From Thermotogaceae bacterium (lineage in GTDB: Bacteria > Thermotogota > Thermotogae > Thermotogales > Thermotogaceae), in assembly GCA_027065235.1 (NCBI GenBank), contig JAMOOR010000275.1, positions 1 through 35,355 of the forward strand: a DNA stretch of 35,355 nt, in the 5' to 3' direction. Position 1 is the first letter of the stretch, and each line of letters starts with the position of its first letter. The notes beneath the pieces are model-generated. The model had not been told where the DNA came from, searched no databases, and was given only the letters and a program-made list of their open reading frames with translations. The translations under genes were made by a program, and so were the position numbers. Of this stretch, positions 8,365 through 16,656 are shown one piece after another.

Positions 8365-9006
8365 GTGCTTGTAAAAGATGTTATGACGAAAAAGGTTATT
8401 ACAATTACTCCAGAGACCAGCTTTTCTGAGGCTATGAACATCTTGAGAATGAATAAGATTAGGAGACTTCCAGTTGTAAAAGATGGAAAGATAGTTGGTA
8501 TAGTGACAGAAAAAGATTTACTTAGAGCCTCTCCGTCATCGGCAACTACTCTTGATATATGGGAATTGAATTATCTTCTAAACAAACTCAAAGTTGAGGA
8601 GATCATGACAAAGGATGTAAAAACGGTGAAGGAAGATGAGCCTCTCGAAGATGCGGCGTACATAATGTCCAAAAACAAAATAGGAGCTCTTCCGGTTATT
8701 AATGAGGAAGGAGAACTTGTTGGAATTATTACAGAAACGGACATATTCAAGACGTTTGTAAAGATGCTTGGGGCAGGAAGAAAGGGTATAAGATACACCT
8801 TTGAGGCGGAAGATGAACCAGGAGTTATATACAACATCTCAAAATACGCTACAGATGCCGGCGCAAATATCATAGCCATATCGAGCTATCCTCTTGATAA
8901 TGGAAAGTACATCGTTGTTGTGAAGATAGAAAATGTTGATCATAACAAGTTCCTTGAGTATTTGAAAAATTGTAAGAAGGCAAAACTTCTTTACTTCAAT
9001 GAGTAA
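8365..9006 (+). CDS. Tandem-CBS plus ACT domain protein in the liv operon
   Basis: A 213-residue soluble protein. Two CBS domains (about residues 5-60 and 72-128; VMTKKVITITPETSFSEAM and IMTKDVKTVKEDEPLEDAA) form a Bateman module, which in known proteins binds adenine nucleotides or similar ligands. An ACT-like domain follows (residues ~137-210, opening YTFEAEDEPGVIYNISK), a fold that often binds amino acids. The arrangement resembles AcuB-type proteins. The start is GTG 8365 after AAGGGGGTGG; the overlapping ATG at 8363 stops after three codons. It lies 12 bases after livF and 48 before livJ, so it probably senses amino acid or energy state and adjusts transport or a related process; this role is an inference. 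Confidence 0.8.
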   Translation: MLVKDVMTKKVITITPETSFSEAMNILRMNKIRRLPVVKDGKIVGIVTEKDLLRASPSSATTLDIWELNYLLNKLKVEEIMTKDVKTVKEDEPLEDAAYIMSKNKIGALPVINEEGELVGIITETDIFKTFVKMLGAGRKGIRYTFEAEDEPGVIYNISKYATDAGANIIAISSYPLDNGKYIVVVKIENVDHNKFLEYLKNCKKAKLLYFNE

Positions 9007-9054
9007 ATAATATAAAATAACTGTCAAATTCTTTTGTAGGGAGGTGGTGGCAGT

Positions 9055-10215
9055 ATGAGGAAACTTCTTTTGGTGGCTTTTGTGGTTCTTTCTCTGGTGG
9101 CATTTGCAGCAACTCTTAAGATTGGTGTTGTTCTTCCAATGACTGGAGGTATTTCTGCATTTGGTCAGATGACCTGGGAGGGTGTCCAACTTGCTCACCA
9201 GCTTAAACCAACCGCAGCTGGAAACGAGATAAAGCTTGTGCTTCTTGACAACAGAAGCGAAAAGACGGAAGCTGCTAACGCAGTTGCAAGGGCTATAGAT
9301 AAAGAGCAAGTTGTAGCTATTCTTGGTCAGGTTGCTTCTTCTCACTCTCTTGCAGGTGGAGCAGTAGCGGAGGAAAAGCACGTTCCAATGCTTTCTCCAT
9401 CTTCAACTAATCCGCTTGTTACTCAGGGTAAAAAGTACGTTTCCAGGGCATGTTTCATTGATCCATTCCAGGGTGGAGCAGCAGCGGTTTTCGCATACAA
9501 AAAACTTGGTGTTAGAAGTGTTGTTGTATTTACAGACGTTGAGCAGGACTACTCCGTTGGTCTTACCAACTTCTTTATGAAAGCCTTCAGGAAACTTGGT
9601 GGTAAAGTGAAACAAGTTTTCTACAAAACAGGAGACCAGGATTTCACCGCTCAGGTTTCTATAGCCCTTAGGTACCATCCAGATGCTATCTACATCACGG
9701 GATACTATCCAGAAGCAGCCCTTATCTCTAGACAGGCAAGACAGCTCGGATTCCAAGGATACATTATGGGTGGAGATGGACTTGAAGCACCAGAACTTAT
9801 AAAGATAGGTGGAGAAGCTGTTGATGGCATTTACTTCACCACACACTTCAATGCAAGAGGTGCTGCAACAGAAATGTCTAAGAAATTTGTTAAGATGTAC
9901 GAGGAAAAATATGGAAAAGCTCCTTCCGCGCTAGGAGCGCTTGGATTTGATGCATACTTAATTATTGCTGAAGCTCTTGAAAGGGTTCTTTCCAAGAATC
10001 CAAGTCTTGTTAACGATCTCCAAGGCCTCAGAGACGCACTTGCAAAAGAAATTAGAAATACAAAGAACTTTGAGGGAGCTTCAGGATTCATTACCATTGA
10101 TGAAAACGGTAACGCAATCAAATCAGTCGTGGTTGATGTTGTTAAGGTAAACGCTCCAGCGGGACAACAATTTGACTTCGCAGGAATAGTCAATCCAGAC
10201 GAGATTCCACGGTAA
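9055..10215 (+). CDS. livJ: Branched-chain amino acid ABC transporter substrate-binding protein LivJ
   Basis: A 386-residue periplasmic binding protein of the Leu/Ile/Val family (type I fold). A signal peptide is clear: MRKLLL, a hydrophobic core, then AFA as a likely cleavage site near residue 19, with no lipobox Cys. The mature protein opens KIGVVLPMTGGISAFGQ, the family opening, and carries VVAILGQVASSHSLAGG, LSPSSTNPLVTQG and GDQDFTAQVSIAL, which line the ligand site in relatives. The ribosome binding site is GGGAGGTGG. It is last in the operon, after the permeases and ATPases; only 48 bases separate it from the CBS gene, with no terminator and a weak AT-rich stretch, so it is probably co-transcribed, perhaps with an extra promoter. 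Confidence 0.93.
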   Translation: MRKLLLVAFVVLSLVAFAATLKIGVVLPMTGGISAFGQMTWEGVQLAHQLKPTAAGNEIKLVLLDNRSEKTEAANAVARAIDKEQVVAILGQVASSHSLAGGAVAEEKHVPMLSPSSTNPLVTQGKKYVSRACFIDPFQGGAAAVFAYKKLGVRSVVVFTDVEQDYSVGLTNFFMKAFRKLGGKVKQVFYKTGDQDFTAQVSIALRYHPDAIYITGYYPEAALISRQARQLGFQGYIMGGDGLEAPELIKIGGEAVDGIYFTTHFNARGAATEMSKKFVKMYEEKYGKAPSALGALGFDAYLIIAEALERVLSKNPSLVNDLQGLRDALAKEIRNTKNFEGASGFITIDENGNAIKSVVVDVVKVNAPAGQQFDFAGIVNPDEIPR

Positions 10216-10227
10216 TTTACAAGAAAT

Positions 10228-10255
10228 AAGGGGGCGTTGAAGCCCCCTTTTTTTA
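10228..10255. terminator. Strong intrinsic terminator after livJ
   Basis: Stem AAGGGGGC (10228-10235) pairs with GCCCCCTT (10242-10249), followed by seven T on the plus strand. The minus-strand ferritin-like gene ends inside the T tract (stop at 10253-10255) and may use the same hairpin less efficiently. Confidence 0.85.
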
Positions 10256-10711
10256 TTTACTTTCTTTCATCAATACTAGTGTTCTTATGTGTTCCCTCTC
10301 TTCATCAATTATCGCATCTATCAGCTTTCTTGTTTTTTCATCTCTTAGCCATGCTTTAAGTTCCGTGTAAAAGATAATTGATTCCTTTTCCATCACTATA
10401 GAATATTCAACGATATCCTCAAAACTTTTGCCTTCCACCCATTTCATCATGTCTTCAATTTTAGGAAAAACTCTACCCTCTGTATAGTTTTTAAGATATA
10501 ACAATGCTTCATCACTATCAATATAGATATCATCTTCAAATTTCTCTGCAAGGCATCTGAACCTTGCAGCATGCTTCTCTTCTTCTTTTGCCATCTTTTC
10601 AAAGAATTCTTTATATTTCTCATTTTTAACTTTCTTTGCAAGGGTTTCGTAGAACTTCTTTCCCTCTTCTTCTATGTTTAATGCGGTTTCTAAAAGCTCT
10701 CTTACCGTCAT
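10253..10711 (-). CDS. Ferritin-like / rubrerythrin-type diiron protein
   Basis: A 152-residue all-helical protein of the ferritin-like family (COG1633 type). It shows two repeats of the diiron pattern: EEEGKKFY (residues 14-21) with EEEKH (43-47), then EKESIIFY with DEEREH near the C-terminus, giving the Glu and Glu-x-x-His ligands. It lacks the rubredoxin-like Cys domain of full rubrerythrins. Relatives act in peroxide defence or iron handling in anaerobes; the exact reaction here is unknown. ATG 10711 follows AAGGGGTGA. It is a single gene downstream of dnaN, separated by 82 AT-rich bases that hold a weak hairpin. Confidence 0.85.
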   Translation of the reverse strand: MTVRELLETALNIEEEGKKFYETLAKKVKNEKYKEFFEKMAKEEEKHAARFRCLAEKFEDDIYIDSDEALLYLKNYTEGRVFPKIEDMMKWVEGKSFEDIVEYSIVMEKESIIFYTELKAWLRDEKTRKLIDAIIDEEREHIRTLVLMKESK

Positions 10712-10765
10712 ATTCTAATCACCCCTTACCATTATCACCTTGATTCAAATTTTAACATAAAATAC

Positions 10766-10789
10766 TACAAAAATTGAAATCTTTTTGTA
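10766..10789 (-). terminator. Weak AT-rich hairpin after dnaN
   Basis: TACAAAAA (10766-10773) pairs perfectly with TTTTTGTA (10782-10789) around 8 bases, five bases after the dnaN stop. It has almost no GC pairs, which would make it a poor terminator at high temperature, so dnaN transcripts may run into the ferritin-like gene. Confidence 0.3.
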
Positions 10790-10793
10790 AAAA

Positions 10794-11894
10794 TTACGCA
10801 AGCCTTATTGGCATGACTATGTAGAAATATTCTTCTCTTTCTAGACCTTTTATCTTAAGCGGAGCCGTTGAATTCACGAAATAGAGCTCTATTTCTTCCG
10901 TATCTATCTTTCTGAAGGCTTCTTGTAAGAATTTAGGATTAAACGCTGCCTCTATGGCTTCTCCTTCAAAATCGGCTTCAAGTTCTTCCCTCGCTTCCCC
11001 GTAATCAGGGCTTCTACTCGTTAAAACGACTACTTCTTCTGAAGCTTCTATCTTAACAGCGTCACTTCCCTTCTTAGCAATTATCATAGTTCTTTTTAGC
11101 GCATCCAAAGCATCTGTTTTTGATAAAACAATCTTTGTGTTGTACTCAATTGGAAGAACCCTTCTATAATCGGGAAAATCTGCATCAACAACCCTCATTG
11201 TAACTTGCACATCTCCGGCTTCTACGGAAAATCTTTTGCCATCATATCTCAATTTGACGGATGGTTCACTTGTGTTGTTAATTACGTTTTGAAGCTCCTT
11301 CATACTCTTTAGGGAGATGAGAAAACTCATTCCAAGGGTTGATTCAAGATCTTGATCTATCAAAGCTAGCCTGAAACCATCAGATGCAACTAACCTCAAA
11401 CCAGTTTCGGTAAACTCCCAATAAACCCCATTTAGATTTTTCATGAATTCATCGGTTGCAGCGGCATATATGACTTTATCTATCATGTCGTCAAGGATTG
11501 AGGTGTCTATTTCTACAAAAGCGTCGGTTTCCGCAAAGGAGAATTCTGGGAATTCCCCTGGATCCATTGTAGATAAAGAAAAACTGGATTTACCAGAATT
11601 TATGTGAAGAACATCCTCATCGTATTCTAAAACAACCACATCGTTTGATAAACTCTTGACTATATCCATAAACGTTGAAGCATCTATCACAAACTTTCCC
11701 TCTCCTTCCACCTCGTCAACTTGGAGAGATGCTCTCACTCCTGTTTCCATGTCAGTTGCATTCACAAAAACGCCATCGGGTGAAACTTCAAACAAAAAAC
11801 CTGCCAATACGGGCTTTACGCTCTTTTTTGCGACAGCTTTTGAGGCCATAACTATTTTGTCCTCTAGTTCACCTTGATTTACAACGATTCTCAC
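10794..11894 (-). CDS. dnaN: DNA polymerase III beta subunit (sliding clamp)
   Basis: A 366-residue protein of normal length for the bacterial sliding clamp, the ring that tethers the replicative polymerase to DNA. Family marks include the opening MRIVVNQGELEDKIVMASKAV, the NATDMETGVRA segment, YAAATDEFMKNLNGVYWEF, VASDGFRLAL, and the C-terminal MPIRLA, part of the protein-binding pocket (usually MPMRL). The start is GTG 11894 after AAGGGGGGAT. It is not beside dnaA or gyrB, and no DnaA-box cluster was seen, so this does not mark the origin. It has its own promoter just after the gap terminator. Confidence 0.95.
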   Translation of the reverse strand: MRIVVNQGELEDKIVMASKAVAKKSVKPVLAGFLFEVSPDGVFVNATDMETGVRASLQVDEVEGEGKFVIDASTFMDIVKSLSNDVVVLEYDEDVLHINSGKSSFSLSTMDPGEFPEFSFAETDAFVEIDTSILDDMIDKVIYAAATDEFMKNLNGVYWEFTETGLRLVASDGFRLALIDQDLESTLGMSFLISLKSMKELQNVINNTSEPSVKLRYDGKRFSVEAGDVQVTMRVVDADFPDYRRVLPIEYNTKIVLSKTDALDALKRTMIIAKKGSDAVKIEASEEVVVLTSRSPDYGEAREELEADFEGEAIEAAFNPKFLQEAFRKIDTEEIELYFVNSTAPLKIKGLEREEYFYIVMPIRLA

Positions 11895-11914
11895 TTAAAT
11901 CCCCCCTTATCTGG

Positions 11915-11944
11915 ATCATACACTTTCCCTGTTTTATTTTACAA
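11915..11944 (-). promoter_or_regulatory. Sigma-70-type promoter of dnaN
   Basis: Read on the minus strand, TTGTAA (11939-11944), 18 bases, then TATGAT (11915-11920). The -35 box abuts the gap terminator stem, so the two signals are packed back to back. Confidence 0.55.
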
Positions 11945-11945
11945 C

Positions 11946-11970
11946 AAAAGCCCCCTTTCGGGGGCTTTTT
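11946..11970. terminator. Intrinsic terminator after gap
   Basis: A perfect 10-bp stem AAAAGCCCCC (11946-11955) / GGGGGCTTTT (11960-11969) with a TTTC tetraloop. On the minus strand it ends the dnaX-ybaB-gap operon; the T tract there is short (TTTTGTTGT). Confidence 0.8.
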
Positions 11971-12007
11971 ACATCATGCAATTTTTATGAACAATTATTT
12001 ACCGATA

Positions 12008-13409
<1,402 letters not shown>

Positions 13410-13413
<4 letters not shown>

Positions 13414-14855
13414 GACTCCTCCCCCTCTCCATCAAAGAGTGTCATTAATTTTTTCTTGATCTTTTTAGTTCTTTGTGTTTCCTCTTTTGATTCAACTTCT
13501 ATCATATAATCTTTTCCATGAACCTTCTTAAAAGCGTCTTCCGCTTCAAAAATCTTTTGTTTTAATACCTCATAGTGGACCTTCTTTTCATTTGAGAAGA
13601 TCACCTTTATTTTGTTTCCTTCTATATGTATTTCATCAGCCATAGAAAGAGCTACATATATAGAAAGATCCCCTTCCTCTTTGAGATATTCTATAACTTT
13701 GTCAACTTCTTTTGGAATCCCTCTCGCTTCTACATTTACTTTCTGCATTTCTACCTTAGCGATATCAAACCGTTCTTCTTTCTCTATCTTTTCCTGCTTA
13801 ACTTCGCTTTTTACAGTTTTTTTCGTATCTTTCTCCGATGATTTTAAGGAAGGATTCAAATTCTTGCACATAGAGATGCTAGCTGTTTTAAGATAAAGCT
13901 TTTTATTTTCAAAAAACCTCAAATCTTTTAATATAGTAAGAAATTCTTTTGATAAACCTATATACTCGTACCTTCCAGAAGAAATTTCCTCTAAAAGATA
14001 ATCTATTGTTTCTTGAACCAACACGCTCAAATCCTTTCCCGATCTATAAACTTCCTCAATAACGTTAACTATTTCATTCACGTCACTGGAAACTAAGGCA
14101 TCTATGTATCTTTTCACAGTCTCGATTCCAACAAGTCCCAACGCTTCTTCCACATCTTTTAGGCTTATCTCACTACCTGCAAACTTCCAAGTTTGTTCGA
14201 GCATCGTTAGGGCATCTCTCATACCACCCATGGATCTTTTTGCTATAAACTTCAGTGCATCATCGCTGGCGTTTATTCCTTCCTTTTCAGCTATCTCTTT
14301 TAGCCTTTTGTATATCAGGTCCTCGCTTAGATTTCTGAATTCAAGGACTTGACAACGGGAAATGATTGTAGGTGGAACTTTTTCCAAATTGGTTGTTGCC
14401 AGAACGAATACAACATGCTCTGGAGGCTCTTCCAAAGTTTTAAGCAACGCATTAAAAGCCTCTTTCGTGAGCATATGAACCTCATCTATTATGTAGACCT
14501 TTACTTTACCTTCAATCGGCCTGAAAGATGCTGCTTCTCTCAATTTTCTGATTTCATCAATTCCTCTGTTGGAAGCTGCATCGAGTTCGATAATATCCAT
14601 GAACGTTCCTTCATCTATAGCTTTACAAGCATAACATTTACCACATGGTTCCGCTCCTTGACGATTTTCGCAATTCAAAGCCTTTGCCAGTATTCTAGCT
14701 GTTGTTGTTTTTCCCGTTCCTCTTGGCCCAGCGAATATGTAGGCGTGAGAAACTTTCTCCTCTTCTATGGCTCTTATTAAAACTCTCTTTACATGATCCT
14801 GTCCAACAAGCTCACTAAACCTCTTTGGCCTATATTTTCTGTATAAGGATTCCAT
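13410..14855 (-). CDS. dnaX: DNA polymerase III gamma/tau subunit
   Basis: A 481-residue clamp-loader ATPase. It opens MESLYRKYRPKRFSELVGQD; Walker A is GPRGTGKTTT (Lys49); the zinc module is Cys62, Cys71, Cys74, Cys77; Walker B is IIDEVHML; sensor 1 reads ATTNLEKVPPTIISRCQ with the SRC arginine finger. Domain III ends near residue 335, then comes a Lys/Glu-rich linker and a short tau-like tail. ATG 14855 is chosen because GGAAGTGAG precedes it and the family starts there; an upstream TTG/ATG-type start at 14894 would lie at the predicted transcript start. At codons 345-347 an A7 run could yield a gamma-type short form. It heads the dnaX-ybaB-gap operon. Confidence 0.95.
13815..13823 (-). other. 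A7 slippage candidate inside dnaX
   Basis: On the coding strand, codons 345-347 read AAA AAA ACT, a run of seven A. With one extra A the frame reads AAC TGT AAA AAG CGA AGT TAA; with one fewer A it reads CTG TAA. Either slip would end the protein at about 347-352 residues, right after domain III, as a gamma subunit should. The phase is not the classical X XXY YYZ heptamer, so polymerase slippage fits better than a standard -1 ribosomal shift. Confidence 0.4.
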
Positions 14856-14878
14856 AGGCTCACTTCCTTTATAATTAT

Positions 14879-14909
14879 CTGGTAAAATACACATAGTTTA
14901 TTATACCAG
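14879..14909. promoter_or_regulatory. Face-to-face extended -10 promoters of dnaX and the transglycosylase gene
   Basis: An 11-bp inverted repeat with one mismatch: CTGGTAAAATA (14879-14889) and TATTATACCAG (14899-14909), 9 bases apart. Each arm contains an extended -10 box on its own strand: TGGTAAAAT for the plus-strand gene and TGGTATAAT for dnaX. Neither has a good -35 box. The predicted start sites (near 14895 and 14893) face each other and cross. Confidence 0.45.
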
Positions 14910-14929
14910 CAGAAATAGGAGTGGGAAAT

Positions 14930-15496
14930 GTGAAGAAAACGATTATATTTATACTTGTCACCGCCCAACTTATTGCTGTGGCAAATAGTGAAGTGTTTTT
15001 TGGCGGTAAGTTTATCATATACTATAATGAGGATTACTACTCTTACGAGTGGTTGAAAGAGTATGTAACCAACCTCAGGGCACTTCATGGGCTGAAGACG
15101 GAAGAAAGGTACGTACTTGATCTTAAAAGAGCTATCGATAGAGCATCTGCAGAAACAGGGCTGGATCCACTTTTAATTGTTTCCGTTATAACAGTTGAAA
15201 CGGAATTCAGGAATGTTATTGGAATGGCTGGAGAGCTTGGACTTATGCAAATAAAACCGGAAACAGCAGAATTCGTTGCTCGAGTGTATAACCTTCCTAC
15301 CCCTAAAAACGGTTGGAAGGTCCTATTTTGGGATTACGAATTGAATATCCTTTATGGCTCCTACTACCTCAAATACCTCTTGAATAGATATAAAGATCTT
15401 TCCAAAGCTCTTGAATACTACAATGGAAGTAAATGGAGAAAAGAATATGCAAGGAAGATTATGGAGCTTTACGAAGAACTGAAGTCCGGAAGCTGA
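14930..15496 (+). CDS. Secreted lytic transglycosylase, SLT domain
   Basis: A 188-residue protein with an N-terminal signal peptide or membrane anchor (MKKTIIFILVTAQLIAVANS) and a goose-lysozyme-like SLT domain. The catalytic Glu is residue 90 in TVETEF, followed by GELGLMQIKPETA, the family's GLMQI motif, and later SYYLKYLLNRY and ALEYYNGS. Such enzymes cleave the glycan strand of peptidoglycan, in wall turnover or to let machines pass through. GTG 14930 is preferred over GTG 14921 because AGGAGTGG (14917-14924) then has proper spacing. It is a lone plus-strand gene; its 3' end overlaps the convergent radical SAM gene by 28 bases. Confidence 0.85.
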   Translation: MKKTIIFILVTAQLIAVANSEVFFGGKFIIYYNEDYYSYEWLKEYVTNLRALHGLKTEERYVLDLKRAIDRASAETGLDPLLIVSVITVETEFRNVIGMAGELGLMQIKPETAEFVARVYNLPTPKNGWKVLFWDYELNILYGSYYLKYLLNRYKDLSKALEYYNGSKWRKEYARKIMELYEELKSGS

Positions 15497-16395
15497 ACAT
15501 TTTTCAACAATTCTTCACTATGTACATTGAAAAGGGCTCCTTTAGGTGACTCATTATAAAATGGTCTTCGGCAGTTTGGGCAGCCTTGGGTTAGAAAAGC
15601 TCTTTTTATATAAAGCTCATCAAAGTTAGAAAGATTTATTTCAAAGTCAACGATTTCACCATTTTCATTGAATTTAATCATGCTGAATTCAATCGCTCCT
15701 TCCTTTAGAAGAAAGTGGGCAAGTTGGATTTTCCTATACGAAGTAAGGGATGGTCTTTCGTGGTTTTCGAGCTTTGTACCTTTAATAGGAGTAAATGCAA
15801 AGAGTGCTATGGTTATCTTTCTTTTTAAAAGCCAATCTATAAGAGTTACAATATCTTTTTCTGTTTCTCCAAGCCCAACTATCAGGTGGGTTGTAATCTT
15901 TCCAGGATATTTTGAGGAAGATTCTTCCAAAAGTTCTAATACTTTCTTTAGACTTCCACCTCGAATTTTTCTATGTAGCTCTTCTGTAGCAGCGTCTATG
16001 GATATTCCAACCATGTCTGCACCATTTTCAAAATACATTTTAACCTCTTCAAAACTAGTGGCTCTAACAGAAACAGATATAGGTTTTCCATGAAATGTAT
16101 TTAAAGCTTTGACAACATCCTTTTTGTATCCTGGATAGGAAACCACCTGAAGACAAATTCTTTTTATATATGGACTCTTTGCAGCTCTGTTAGCTGCTTC
16201 AGAAAGATTTATCTCTTTCCAAATAACCCTGGATAGGAACTTGTTGGGGGTTTTTGCACTTCTAGCGTGAGAACAAAACCAACAATTAAAAACGCATTTT
16301 CCATCAAGCATAAAAAACGCTGTTTGTTGCCCCTCTACGATCCTCTCATTGTAGCCAAGCAAAGCCAATGTGCCATAAGACGCTCTAAGAACCAT
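15469..16395 (-). CDS. Biotin-synthase-like radical SAM protein, possible LipS-type lipoyl synthase subunit
   Basis: A 308-residue radical SAM enzyme. The [4Fe-4S] motif is CVFNCWFC (Cys34, Cys38, Cys41, Cx3Cx2C), followed by SHARSA as in BioB-like proteins. Other segments, LSRVIW, RICLQVVSYPGY, VGISIDAATEELHRKIRGG, TTHLIVGLGETE and FAFTPIKGT, fit the biotin-synthase-related group (COG2516 as I remember it). The C-terminus has a Cys pair and conserved loop, QGCPNCRRPFYNESPKG. From memory, members of this group form the two-protein LipS1/LipS2 lipoyl synthase of archaea and some bacteria; the assignment here is tentative and no partner gene is visible. It is the last gene of its operon and starts directly after the stop of the small upstream gene. 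Confidence 0.65.
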   Translation of the reverse strand: MVLRASYGTLALLGYNERIVEGQQTAFFMLDGKCVFNCWFCSHARSAKTPNKFLSRVIWKEINLSEAANRAAKSPYIKRICLQVVSYPGYKKDVVKALNTFHGKPISVSVRATSFEEVKMYFENGADMVGISIDAATEELHRKIRGGSLKKVLELLEESSSKYPGKITTHLIVGLGETEKDIVTLIDWLLKRKITIALFAFTPIKGTKLENHERPSLTSYRKIQLAHFLLKEGAIEFSMIKFNENGEIVDFEINLSNFDELYIKRAFLTQGCPNCRRPFYNESPKGALFNVHSEELLKNVQLPDFSSS

Positions 16396-16656
16396 TTATT
16401 CACCTTCTTGCAATTTTATTATTAGATTTTCTTCAGAGAAGTTAATCTTCTGGCCATTGATTGTTTCTGGGGGTTTTCTGCCTGAAAGATATATCTGTAG
16501 CGCACTTTCCATGTTTAGCTTTCTTAGATAGCTGTTTTTTATCCTAGTATAGTTTCTAATAATGGAATCTATTCCAGAAAATGCAATATAAAATATTAGA
16601 CCAGAGAGAAACAGTACCACTAATGTTTCAATCATTCCCTGTGCTATTCTTTTCAT
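16396..16656 (-). CDS. Small single-helix membrane protein, prepilin-like
   Basis: An 86-residue protein. Residues ~8-28 form one hydrophobic helix (MIETLVVLFLSGLIFYIAF) preceded by MKRIAQG, followed by a basic amphipathic helix and a polar tail. The G-MIETLVVL context resembles type IV prepilins, but the Glu falls at +3 after the Gly rather than the usual +5, so processing by a prepilin peptidase is doubtful. It overlaps the FapA-like gene by four bases and abuts the radical SAM gene, so it is a genuine operon member. I do not recognise a specific function; a pseudopilin-like or anchor role is a guess. Confidence 0.5.
   Translation of the reverse strand: MKRIAQGMIETLVVLFLSGLIFYIAFSGIDSIIRNYTRIKNSYLRKLNMESALQIYLSGRKPPETINGQKINFSEENLIIKLQEGE

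Noticed and set aside
8839-9381. A 180-codon minus-strand frame over the CBS gene and livJ
   Set aside because: It runs across the ends of two well-supported genes on the other strand and its translation is low-complexity Lys/Ser/Cys sequence with no family resemblance.
14349-14780. A 143-codon open frame on the plus strand inside dnaX
   Set aside because: It is antisense to the conserved ATPase core of dnaX, has no ribosome binding site and a Cys/Phe/Tyr-rich composition typical of a shadow frame.
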